Of a DNA stretch of 64,000 bases, positions 30,304 to 37,494 are shown piece after piece. Source of the DNA: DASSBR01 sp035708085 (GTDB taxonomy: Bacteria > Pseudomonadota > Gammaproteobacteria > Natronospirales > DASSBR01); NCBI GenBank assembly GCA_035708085.1, contig DASSTE010000002.1, positions 21,750 through 85,749 on the forward strand, given 5' to 3'. The position numbers and the translations under genes were made by a program. Numbering within the stretch: position 1 is the first letter of the stretch; each line of letters opens with the position of its first letter. The notes below the pieces were generated by a model. It made no database searches. It was not told where the DNA came from and saw nothing but the letters and a program-made list of their open reading frames with translations.

Positions 30304-30959
30304 TCTTGCGGCTCCAGCGATCCCGGCAGCGGCGAACGCAACGGCTTCGTCTGGTGTTTGGTCCGAATTTGCGGAATCTTCATCCAGATGCGCGCCAATT
30401 CGGCGTCGCCGGCCCCCATCATGTCAATTTGCTGGGCACCGCAAAGTGCGGCGAGCGTGACCATGACGCCGCCGACTTCCTGCGCCTTCTCGCCGAGCGG
30501 GCGGCCGAATACATAGTCCACCATTTGCAGAGCCTCATTGCGTGAGCAGCCGCAGGCCTGGACCAGTTCCAGCGATTCTTCGAGGAAGCGATGGTTGCGC
30601 TCCAGGCGATCCTTCGAAATCTCACTGCCGAAACACTCGAAAATCCATTTCGCGACGCGCGCCTGGAAAGTCTCGGCGAACAAGCCGTCGTGCTCCGCCC
30701 TTTCCCGGATAACGCCAATGTCAGGCCATTCTCTGGAATAAATCTTCTTGAGGATGAATTGGACATCGCGCGCGGCAATCGGGCTGATGGCGTCATATTC
30801 ATCACCGATCGCCCGATGCGCGCCGTCGATTTCCCTGCGGATACAGCAATAGTGGCTCCAAAAAATGGCGTTGATCAGGAGATTTAGCGCGCAACAAAAC
30901 AACGCCAGAGAAAGCAATATCGCAGTAACAGCGCCTACATAAGCGAAAAAATGCTCCAT
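30300..30959 (-). CDS. Membrane-anchored MazG-like pyrophosphohydrolase
   Basis: The 219-residue protein has an N-terminal membrane segment (about residues 5-33). The C-terminal half shows NHRFLEESLEL, EALQMVDYVFGRP, and GEKAQEVGGVMVTLAAL, the MazG-like helical pattern in which EExxE and a later E/D pair bind metal. In the last motif a Gly/Val pair stands where Asp is usual. MazG enzymes cleave NTPs or (p)ppGpp-like nucleotides and may delay host starvation signals. ATG 30959 is preferred to the upstream GTG. Confidence 0.7.
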   Translation of the reverse strand: MEHFFAYVGAVTAILLSLALFCCALNLLINAIFWSHYCCIRREIDGAHRAIGDEYDAISPIAARDVQFILKKIYSREWPDIGVIRERAEHDGLFAETFQARVAKWIFECFGSEISKDRLERNHRFLEESLELVQACGCSRNEALQMVDYVFGRPLGEKAQEVGGVMVTLAALCGAQQIDMMGAGDAELARIWMKIPQIRTKHQTKPLRSPLPGSLEPQE

Positions 30960-30961
30960 CG

Positions 30962-31063
30962 TTACTCTACCCACGCACTGCGTATCGCCGGGCAGTCCCG
31001 GCCTCTATGACTTCGCCCCGTGCTTGGCATCACGGTTAGCCCCTCTCTGATGTATGCGTTCAT
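30962..31063 (-). CDS. Short protein (33 aa)
   Basis: ATG 31063 overlaps the nucleotidase stop (ATGA), and TAA 30962-30964 lies 2 bases before the MazG-like start. Peptide MNAYIREGLTVMPSTGRSHR then a short tail. It is supported only by position and coupling. Confidence 0.4.
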   Translation of the reverse strand: MNAYIREGLTVMPSTGRSHRGRDCPAIRSAWVE

Positions 31064-31512
31064 CCTGCCGCCTTCGCGGCGCCATTCGGCCCGGGCCGCA
31101 GGAATTCCAATATGCTGGGCCAGTTCAGTACGTCGCCGAACGGCAGCAGCCGGCCCGCAAACTTTTTGCAATTCGCCTTGTGCACCCGATCATCAATCAG
31201 ATAGTCGCCAGCATCGCCCAGCAGGCCCTTGTCGTGCGTGATGATGATGCGGCGCTTGAGTTCGGGCAGGTGCTCAAGTACCCATGCCGCCTTGTCGGCG
31301 TAGGCGAATGGCACACCGGTCGGCGGCTTGGTCGCGATCCAGACTTCGTAGCCCATGCCGATCAGGCTGCGCACGGCCTCCAGCGCGCCCGGGATCGGCT
31401 GCATTTTCAGATACGCGCCCGGCAGCTTCTTGACGACGTCGCCGGGTCGGCCGTCGGCAAAGGCATTGAAATCGACAATTACGCCGTCCATGTCTGCGAA
31501 AATTCTGTTCAT
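31060..31512 (-). CDS. 5'(3')-deoxyribonucleotidase-like HAD protein
   Basis: The 150-residue protein starts with ADMDGVIVDFNAF, the HAD motif I of the 5' nucleotidase C family, and has IATKPP (motif II), HDKGLL and LIDDR (motif IV). Such enzymes dephosphorylate deoxynucleoside monophosphates. Together with the dNMP kinase and MazG-like protein it suggests nucleotide pool control. Confidence 0.8.
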   Translation of the reverse strand: MNRIFADMDGVIVDFNAFADGRPGDVVKKLPGAYLKMQPIPGALEAVRSLIGMGYEVWIATKPPTGVPFAYADKAAWVLEHLPELKRRIIITHDKGLLGDAGDYLIDDRVHKANCKKFAGRLLPFGDVLNWPSILEFLRPGPNGAAKAAG

Positions 31513-31522
31513 TCGCTACCCT

Positions 31523-31858
31523 CTACAGCAGCGCCAGCTGCGTTCTGTCCCGCGCCGTAACGCGCGAGCCGTCTTTCGATTCTTTCGTCTCAACCCCGGT
31601 CTTGAGTGGCTTGCCATCGTAAATCGCCACGACTTCCGGATCCTCGCCGCGCTGGTGCGGGCGGTTTTTTTCGCAGTGCATGCCGGCGTGGCTGCCGTTT
31701 TGCAGCGTCGCGCCGCAGGCGCAGATGCTTGCGACGGCGCCGGTCGCCTCCCGCCCGCAATCGGCACAGCGACAGGTCTCGCCATACTTGCCGCGCGCGC
31801 GCAGCACGCGGCCGAAACAATGAGCGCAGACGTGATTGGTCAGTTCCCAGCCGCGCAT
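31523..31858 (-). CDS. Multi-zinc-ribbon protein (111 aa)
   Basis: Cys pairs CAHC (about residue 11), CRCADC (about 29) and CACG (about 47), followed by HC, form two or three zinc sites. The C-terminal half is charged. Possibly a transcription or nucleic-acid accessory factor. The gene lies just downstream of the clamp gene. Confidence 0.65.
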   Translation of the reverse strand: MRGWELTNHVCAHCFGRVLRARGKYGETCRCADCGREATGAVASICACGATLQNGSHAGMHCEKNRPHQRGEDPEVVAIYDGKPLKTGVETKESKDGSRVTARDRTQLALL

Positions 31859-31873
31859 GGCCGCTTGCGGCCG

Positions 31874-32959
31874 CTATAACCGGACCGGCATGACAATGCC
31901 CAGATATTGATCGTCGTCCGGATCGTAGATCGCGAACGCCGCGTCGCTGCCGCCGTAGTCGAAGATGATCGAATCGGCCCGCACCGGCGCCAGCGCGTCC
32001 AGCAGGTAGGGCGCATTGAACCCCGCGTGCAGGTCGCCGCCGCCCTCGCAGTTCACCGCGTCGCTGCCCTGGCTCGGTAGATCGACGCCGGCGGTCGACA
32101 ATTCGATTTCATCGCCCGCCTTGCTCATGACGATTCCATCCTTCGATGCCATGAGGCATAGCCGATTCAGGGTCTGCACCAATTCGGCGACGTCGATGGT
32201 GCAGCTTTCGCGGCGCGGCGGTATCACGCGCTGGTAATCCGGAAACCGGCCGTCAATCAGCTTGGTGGCGAACGTCATGCCGCCGTCAAACTCGAAGCAG
32301 TAATGGCTTGTCGTGGCGGTAATCGTCACGTCGCCGCCGGCCTTGCAGAGTTTCATGAGTTCCTTGATCGAGTCGCGCGGCAGGATACCGTCGAACGCCG
32401 CATCGGAGGCGACCTCGACCGAGTAACGCGCCATCCGATGGCCGTCGGTCGCGACCGTCAGCAGGCGCCCGTCTTCGACCTGGGTGAACAGGCCGTTCAG
32501 GTAGTAGCGCACGTCCTTAACGCCCATCGCCGCATGCGTGCGGTCCATGCAGGTGTAGAACGCCGCGGCGGAGAGTGTGGCCGTGTGCGCGGTGTCGCCG
32601 ACGTCCATCAACGGGTATTCGTCCGCTGGCAGCGTCTGCATGACGCAGCGCGTGCGGCCGGATTTGAGCACGACCTTGTCCGGCTCGACGGTGAGCGATC
32701 CGGCGCGGCCGGTCGCCAGCGACTGCATGACGCTTGCCAGCCGCTTGGCGTTGACGGTGAACGCGCCGTCTGCGTCCGCCTCCAGCGGCAGGACGAGCCG
32801 CACCTGGTTCACGAAGTCATTCGCGGTACCGACCACCTGGCCGCCGGCGCTTTCAACGAGCATGTTTTCCAGCACCGGCATGGTCGACGGCCGGGCAATC
32901 GCGGCCAGCGTCTTGAGCGCGTCAGTCAGTTCCGGGCCGACCTGAAACTGTAGTTGCAT
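31874..32959 (-). CDS. dnaN: DNA polymerase III beta subunit (sliding clamp)
   Basis: The 361-residue protein has the three-domain clamp pattern: a start with VLENMLVESAGG, a middle DGHRMARYSV, then DGRFPDYQRVIP and the C-terminal IVMPVRL that ends almost all bacterial clamps. The clamp encircles DNA and tethers the polymerase. No polymerase gene is present in the window, so it probably loads the host polymerase onto phage DNA. GAGGGAGAA precedes the ATG, and the promoter carries a repressor operator and a parS-like palindrome. Confidence 0.93.
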   Translation of the reverse strand: MQLQFQVGPELTDALKTLAAIARPSTMPVLENMLVESAGGQVVGTANDFVNQVRLVLPLEADADGAFTVNAKRLASVMQSLATGRAGSLTVEPDKVVLKSGRTRCVMQTLPADEYPLMDVGDTAHTATLSAAAFYTCMDRTHAAMGVKDVRYYLNGLFTQVEDGRLLTVATDGHRMARYSVEVASDAAFDGILPRDSIKELMKLCKAGGDVTITATTSHYCFEFDGGMTFATKLIDGRFPDYQRVIPPRRESCTIDVAELVQTLNRLCLMASKDGIVMSKAGDEIELSTAGVDLPSQGSDAVNCEGGGDLHAGFNAPYLLDALAPVRADSIIFDYGGSDAAFAIYDPDDDQYLGIVMPVRL

Positions 32960-33007
32960 GGGTTCTCCCTCTCGGCAATAGGTACGGTGTTCTTACAGTG
33001 TAGCCTA

Positions 33008-33021
33008 GTTTCACGTGAAAC
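33008..33021. promoter_or_regulatory. parS-like palindrome (ParB-binding site)
   Basis: GTTTCACGTGAAAC is a perfect 14-bp palindrome and equals the core 14 of the 16-bp bacterial parS consensus TGTTTCACGTGAAACA. It sits between the clamp operator and the -10 of the clamp promoter. Confidence 0.7.
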
Positions 33022-33036
33022 GTAAGTATCGCTTAC
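33022..33036. promoter_or_regulatory. Repressor operator GTAAG-N5-CTTAC, clamp promoter
   Basis: GTAAG TATCG CTTAC. On the minus strand it lies just upstream of, and touches, the -35 region of the promoter whose -10 TACACT is close to 32995; it adjoins the parS-like palindrome. Confidence 0.75.
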
Positions 33037-33044
33037 GTCGGCGG

Positions 33045-33574
33045 TCAAAACAAATCGGTTTGTCCGGCGCACGCCTCGTCTGGCCGCGTTTCAACGGGTT
33101 TGGCATCATCCCGATGCGCGTTGCAATGCGCGATCCGCGCCCGCGCGATCACCACGTAATCGGCCTCGCGTTCGATACCGACGAAGCCGAACCCTTCCAG
33201 CACCGCAGCGCAGCCAGTCGAGCCGGAGCCCATGAACGGATCAAGCACGACGCCGTCCGGCGGCGTCACCAGCCGCACGAGGTAGCGCATCAGCGCCAGC
33301 GGCTTGACCGTCGGATGATGGTTTTTGCGGATGCGAGCCTTGTTGTAAGCGCCGGTCTCGGGCTCCACCGTATTGCCGCGCTTGGCCTCGGCTTGCGCCT
33401 GTGCCGAGCGCGCCAGAATACGGTCTGCACCGTCTGCCAGTCCGACATCCCTTTCGGCTTTGCTCGCCTTGGGACAATAGAAGAATCGCGCGGCGGATCG
33501 GTACAGATTGCATCGATGCTGTTGGCCTCGAGCGTCGGCAGCAGCGTCAGGCAATCGCCCTGTAGCAACCTCAC
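33045..33574 (-). pseudogene. Degraded DNA methyltransferase (frameshift and internal deletion)
   Basis: GTG 33574 (GTGA overlap with the intact methyltransferase) starts MRLLQGDCLTLLPTLEANSI and then DAICTDPP. The next codons leave the coding frame. The other frame from about 33490 resumes with ARFFYCPKASKAERD, NHHPTVKPLALMRYL and DPFMGSGSTG, the second half of the same enzyme family. The catalytic DPPY and the segment after it are missing, so the methyltransferase was inactivated by a deletion that fused DPP out of frame to the remainder. Confidence 0.75.
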
Positions 33575-34677
33575 TCTGATACCTCAGCCAACAACGGCGC
33601 GTCGGCCAGAATGCGATCGCGGCCCATGTCGGCATAGCCTGCGTTCAGGTCAATCAATATCGCATTGCGGCCGAGCCGATCCGCGACCAGGCCGGTGGTG
33701 CCAGCGCCGCCGAACGGGTCCAGTACCGTGCCGCCCTCGGGGCAGCCAGCCTTGATAAGCGGCTCTATCAAGTCCGGCGGAAAGGTTGCGAAGTGCGCGC
33801 CTCGGAAGGGCTTCGTGCTCACGTCCAGCGCCAGCAGTTCATCGGCGTTGCCGATCGCGCCGTTCGGCGCGTCCAGGCTCGCGTAGAACAGGTCGGTGTT
33901 GCGGAACGCCCGAACGCCACGCTGTTCCTCGCGGGGCATGGCGTCCCAGCGATCATTGAAGCCAGCATGCCGACGCGAATGGCCGCGTTGCTTGTCGCCG
34001 CGCACGGCTTTCATGCGTCCGTTGGTTTTGCGTCCACCATTGGCGCGAGCACTGCCACGCTGGCCGTCAACATTCTGCGCGAGCCGCGCGCCGCTTGCCG
34101 GCGCCATTGCCTGGCGCACAGCCTCATAGTCATAGTGGTAGGTCGGCGATTTGGTCAGCATGAACACGGATTCGCACGCGCTGGTCGGCCGGTCGCGCAC
34201 CGATTCCGGCATCGGGTTGCGTTTGATCCACGGCAGATGCTGGCGGAGATACCAGCCATCGGCGCGCAGTGCGAAGGCAGCCATAAAGGGTATGCCGACC
34301 AAGTCTTTAGGCTTGAGTCCCGCTTGCCGGATTGTTCTTGTACAAGACGCGCGCTTAGGATGGTTCGCTATCGAATTACGAGTTAGGGTAGGTGGCGTGC
34401 GGCGATGATTTTGAGCGCCCCAAGAGCCTGCGTAACTGTCGCCCAGGTTCAGCCAAAGAATTCCGTCATCGCGCAGCACGCGCCGGACCTCGGAAAAGAC
34501 CTCGACCAGGCGCGCAACGTATTCTTCCGGCGTCGCCTCAAGCCCGATTTCGCCCTCGCCGCCGCCGTAATCGCGGAGCCCCCAGTATGGAGGACTGGTG
34601 ACAACGCAGTGCGCGCTACCATCGTCCAGCGTTTTCAGCACTTCGCGGCAGTCGCCGGTAAGAATCTTGACGCTCAA
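33571..34677 (-). CDS. DNA methyltransferase, N4-cytosine/N6-adenine type
   Basis: The 368-residue protein begins ILTGDCREVL, has the catalytic TSPPYWGLRDYG (about residue 26), an internal target-recognition region rich in Arg/Gly, and the SAM-binding DPFGGAGTTG (about 327) near the end. This is the circularly permuted beta-type order. TTG at 34677 overlaps the upstream stop (TTGA). It likely modifies phage DNA against restriction. The adjacent pseudogene belongs to the same broad class. Confidence 0.9.
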   Translation of the reverse strand: MSVKILTGDCREVLKTLDDGSAHCVVTSPPYWGLRDYGGGEGEIGLEATPEEYVARLVEVFSEVRRVLRDDGILWLNLGDSYAGSWGAQNHRRTPPTLTRNSIANHPKRASCTRTIRQAGLKPKDLVGIPFMAAFALRADGWYLRQHLPWIKRNPMPESVRDRPTSACESVFMLTKSPTYHYDYEAVRQAMAPASGARLAQNVDGQRGSARANGGRKTNGRMKAVRGDKQRGHSRRHAGFNDRWDAMPREEQRGVRAFRNTDLFYASLDAPNGAIGNADELLALDVSTKPFRGAHFATFPPDLIEPLIKAGCPEGGTVLDPFGGAGTTGLVADRLGRNAILIDLNAGYADMGRDRILADAPLLAEVSE

Positions 34678-34829
34678 CGTTTTTTCTCCCGCCTCTGGCG
34701 CCACCAGTCCTCAACATAGTGACGCACCCAATCCTGATATTCAGCCGGTACCTTTGCGAGCAGCGCTTCGCGTTGCTCCCGGCCCTTCGTTTGCATGATT
34801 TCGGCTGCGTACTGGCGTGGCCATTTCAC
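34674..34829 (-). CDS. Small basic protein (51 aa)
   Basis: GTG 34829 overlaps the upstream stop (GTGA). The product has WPRQYAAEIMQTKGREQREA and ends DWWRQRREKKR: a helical, strongly basic protein. Possibly DNA-associated. Supported by position and coupling. Confidence 0.5.
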   Translation of the reverse strand: MKWPRQYAAEIMQTKGREQREALLAKVPAEYQDWVRHYVEDWWRQRREKKR

Positions 34830-34972
34830 AGCTTGCCCCGCTCTATCAGCGAGTCTGGATCGTCGCCGACGAAGCGCACGATGGCCTTGTTGGCTGGACT
34901 CAACCGCGCGAAGTGGCGGCGGCAGCGCCAGCGGCGGAACATGCGCCAATGCCCCGCCAGCCGCGTTTTCAA
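34826..34972 (-). CDS. Small basic protein (48-55 aa)
   Basis: TTG 34972 gives a TTGA overlap with the upstream stop; ATG 34993 is an alternative. The product is rich in Arg and Trp (GHWRMFRRWRCRRHFARLSP) and ends with NKAIVRFVGDDPDSLIERG. Function unknown. Confidence 0.5.
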   Translation of the reverse strand: MKTRLAGHWRMFRRWRCRRHFARLSPANKAIVRFVGDDPDSLIERGKL

Positions 34973-35157
34973 TCGCCGTACTGCTGGCGCCATTTCAACT
35001 CCTGGTCCGCCGCAGTCGCGATGCGATCGTCCCGCCAGTTGCCGGCGACCCATTCGAGATACCAGGTCGGCAAATCTTCCATGGTCTGGCCGATATAGTC
35101 GCCCGCCGGCATCGTGACGCTGCTGAAATCGTCGTCAATTTTCTTTGCAGTCGGCAT
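34969..35157 (-). CDS. DUF3820-like protein (62 aa)
   Basis: The core MPAGDYIGQTMEDLPTWYLE followed by W matches the short DUF3820 pattern (G-x-[YF]-x-G-x-T-x-x-D-[LI]-P-x-x-Y-L-x-W), found in many phages near replication or recombination genes. Function unknown. Confidence 0.65.
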   Translation of the reverse strand: MPTAKKIDDDFSSVTMPAGDYIGQTMEDLPTWYLEWVAGNWRDDRIATAADQELKWRQQYGD

Positions 35158-35341
35158 AAATCACCCTCCCATTGTCTCGCCAGATTCGGCAAATCTCGTC
35201 CGCCGGTCGTTGGGGCGCGTCGGGTGGCCGTTCAGGTTTGCATGGCGTCATAATCGTGTTCGATGGGCTCGGCTTCACGATCGGTAATGCCATTAGAGCC
35301 AGCAAAATCAGCCAGACGACGCGTTCAAACGTCTTGATCAC
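35135..35341 (-). CDS. Small membrane or exported protein (68 aa)
   Basis: A hydrophobic N-terminal segment (about residues 8-22, VVWLILLALMALPIV) is followed by a Pro-rich linker and a C-terminal domain with two Cys. It overlaps the next gene by 23 bases. Either a signal anchor or an uncleaved signal peptide is likely. Function unknown. Confidence 0.55.
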   Translation of the reverse strand: MIKTFERVVWLILLALMALPIVKPSPSNTIMTPCKPERPPDAPQRPADEICRIWRDNGRVIYADCKEN

Positions 35342-35353
35342 GTTCGGAACCCG

Positions 35354-35797
35354 TCAAAAGGGGATGTCGTCATCGAAATCTTCCGGCTCATTCTGCGGCC
35401 GCGTGTTATAGCCGCCAGGCCTTTCCGCTGGCGCCGGTGCGCTTCGCGATTCACCACTGTTGCCGCGGCCACCGAGCATCTGCATTTCATTGGCAATGAT
35501 GTCAGTCGCGTAATGCGTCTGACCTTCCTTCTCGTAGGTGCTGGTGCGCAGGCACCCTTCGATATAGACTTGCGCACCCTTTTTCAGGTATTCGCCGGCG
35601 ATTTCCGCCAGGCGACCAAAAAACACCACACGATGCCATTCGGTTCGCTCCTGCTTCTCGCCCGTCTGCTTGTCCTTCCATTGCTCGTTGGTAGCAATGC
35701 TGATCTTGGTGATCGTGCTGCCGCTACTGGTGTAGCGGACGTCGGGATTCTGGCCCAGGTTGCCGACCAAAATGACCTTGTTAATGCCGCGTGCCAT
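35354..35797 (-). CDS. ssb: Single-stranded DNA-binding protein
   Basis: The 147-residue protein has the SSB OB-fold: INKVILVGNLGQNPDVRYT, WKDKQTGEKQERTEWHRVV, YLKKGAQVYIEG. A Gly/Pro/Ser-rich linker follows, and then the acidic tip DDDIPF, which recruits partner proteins. It coats ssDNA during replication and recombination. The full tip suggests interaction with host repair and replication proteins. Confidence 0.95.
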   Translation of the reverse strand: MARGINKVILVGNLGQNPDVRYTSSGSTITKISIATNEQWKDKQTGEKQERTEWHRVVFFGRLAEIAGEYLKKGAQVYIEGCLRTSTYEKEGQTHYATDIIANEMQMLGGRGNSGESRSAPAPAERPGGYNTRPQNEPEDFDDDIPF

Positions 35798-36761
35798 AAA
35801 ATCGCTCCTTTACTCGCAAAGCCCGTAGGCGCTGGAACACACTTTTGTGTCTTGATGAATTCTCAATAGGTCGAATTTCTTGCCCGCCGCGTGACGTTTT
35901 CGACCACTTTACCGCCGCGCGTACGCCATGACTTTGCAGGTAGCTTTCCCGATCGCCATCGAATTTGTCGCGCGTCGCGAAAAAGGTGGCACAGCCGCGC
36001 TTGGCAACTTCAAATACGAGCGCTTCCCATCGCTCAATGCGGTCAATATGCTCCGGAAACCGCTGGCTGATCGCCAGTAATTCATCCTTCGCACAGTTGA
36101 TGCACGGCATGCACCCGACGCGATTCATGCCCATCGTGTACAGCGGATTCGGCTTGACGCCGAAGCGCCAGTGCATCGCGAACACGTCGTCGACCTTCCA
36201 GTGCAGCAACGGCCTGAACGCCCAGACGCCAAAGCCGCCCAGGTCCTCGGTCATGCGTAGCTTGGCGCGCCGCGCTGATTCATCCGCGCGTACGCCCTGC
36301 CAGCTCCAGACGGTCCGGTCTCGCGCGCAAAATTCCATCTGGTAGGCGCCGAGCGGCCTCGTCTTCAATTCCTGCGTGCAGAATTGCGCCTTGCGGGACG
36401 GGAACCGGCCTTTGAGGATGCACAGATCGAGATACGGATTGCCGGTCGCCTGCGTTAGCTCGATCGCTTCCTCGACATGCGCCGCCGAGACGCCATCGGT
36501 GGGCCAGTGCTCGCGGATATACTCGCGTCGGCGCTCGAACTTGTCGGAGAAATCGGCGCGAAGGGTGTCGATGCCGACGCCGGTGCGCCCGCGCAGCCAT
36601 TCGTCGAGGTAATTGACGTACGCATAGGTCAGCGGATGCTCATTGCCGGTATCGGCGAAAACGAACCGCAGGTTTTCGGTGCCGTGATGGATCGCCAGCA
36701 GGGCGGTCGCGGTGGAATCCTTGCCGCCGCTCAGGCTGACGATGTTGACGTTGCCCTCCAT
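35781..36761 (-). CDS. PAPS reductase-like / ATP-pyrophosphatase family protein
   Basis: The 326-residue protein has the pyrophosphate loop SLSGGKDST (about residue 10), FADTGNEHP, CTQELKTRPL (about 127), and a Cys cluster near residue 217 (VGCMPCINC) that could bind metal. This is the phage PAPS-reductase/DndC-like family. Possible roles are sulfur transfer to DNA or RNA, or sulfate reduction. No dndBDE partners are nearby, so the role is open. It overlaps ssb by 17 bases. Confidence 0.75.
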   Translation of the reverse strand: MEGNVNIVSLSGGKDSTATALLAIHHGTENLRFVFADTGNEHPLTYAYVNYLDEWLRGRTGVGIDTLRADFSDKFERRREYIREHWPTDGVSAAHVEEAIELTQATGNPYLDLCILKGRFPSRKAQFCTQELKTRPLGAYQMEFCARDRTVWSWQGVRADESARRAKLRMTEDLGGFGVWAFRPLLHWKVDDVFAMHWRFGVKPNPLYTMGMNRVGCMPCINCAKDELLAISQRFPEHIDRIERWEALVFEVAKRGCATFFATRDKFDGDRESYLQSHGVRAAVKWSKTSRGGQEIRPIENSSRHKSVFQRLRALRVKERFYGTRH

Positions 36762-36763
36762 GC

Positions 36764-37189
36764 TCAGTGCAGCCCCAGCGGAAAGCCGCCCAGGTCCGTC
36801 TGAACATACATCGGCCGATCATCATCGATGCCGACAACCCCCTCGCCTAAACACGTCTGGCACATCCCTTCGTGGCCGCATTCGCTGCACTCGGTTTCGC
36901 CTTCACCATAGCAGTCATCGCACTCGACGCCCTGTCGCCATTTAATGCCGTACACCTTGCCGAGCGGCGACTTCATGAAAACGTCGATGGCGTAGTCGGC
37001 ATCACCCCGTTCAATGCCATCCGGAAACAATTCCCCCTGCTTCGCTGCCATTCGGCATGCCTGTTCTTCAATGGCGTTCAGCAAGCCAAAGTCGCCTTTC
37101 TGCCAGCGCCGCAAGCCCATTCTCTTGGCGCGCGGAAGCAGGCGAGCCAACCTCTCCGGCGTCATCGGCCGCTTGCGTCTGAGGATCAT
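36764..37189 (-). CDS. DnaJ-type zinc-finger protein (141 aa)
   Basis: The C-terminal half has CDDCYGEG, CSECG and CQTCLGEG, the CxxCxGxG repeats of the DnaJ zinc domain, without a J domain. The N-terminal part is helical and basic. Phage proteins with such repeats are common in replication regions. Partner unknown. Confidence 0.7.
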   Translation of the reverse strand: MILRRKRPMTPERLARLLPRAKRMGLRRWQKGDFGLLNAIEEQACRMAAKQGELFPDGIERGDADYAIDVFMKSPLGKVYGIKWRQGVECDDCYGEGETECSECGHEGMCQTCLGEGVVGIDDDRPMYVQTDLGGFPLGLH

Positions 37190-37485
37190 GCGGCCACCTT
37201 CACTTTCGCCCGGATCGCCCGCGGCCGGTACACCCGATGCACCAGCGCCTTGGTAATCGGGCAGCGCGTCTGCTCGACTTCCCGGTGCACGAACTTGCGA
37301 TCCACCAGCTCATTGAGGCGCCCGGAAACGGAATTGGCCCGCATGCCGGTCAGCTGTTCGAGTTGCGCCTGCGTGTATTTCCGGCCAGGCTTCATCGCTT
37401 TCAGAATCTTGAGCGCCGTCGTCGGGCCTCTGCCGCTGCGATAAAGCGTCTGATACGCCAGTAAACTGGTGTCCTGAATTGCCAT
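37186..37485 (-). CDS. Winged-helix DNA-binding protein (99 aa)
   Basis: YTQAQLEQLTGMRANSVSGR followed by LNELVDRKFV is a winged-helix pattern with a recognition helix and a wing. It may regulate the leftward replication operon in which it lies. Confidence 0.65.
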   Translation of the reverse strand: MAIQDTSLLAYQTLYRSGRGPTTALKILKAMKPGRKYTQAQLEQLTGMRANSVSGRLNELVDRKFVHREVEQTRCPITKALVHRVYRPRAIRAKVKVAA

Positions 37486-37494
37486 TGGTTTCTC

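Noticed and set aside
33290..33574. A normal small methyltransferase
   Set aside because: It has only the first motif, ends in an out-of-frame tail, and the second half continues in another frame, so it is treated as a pseudogene.
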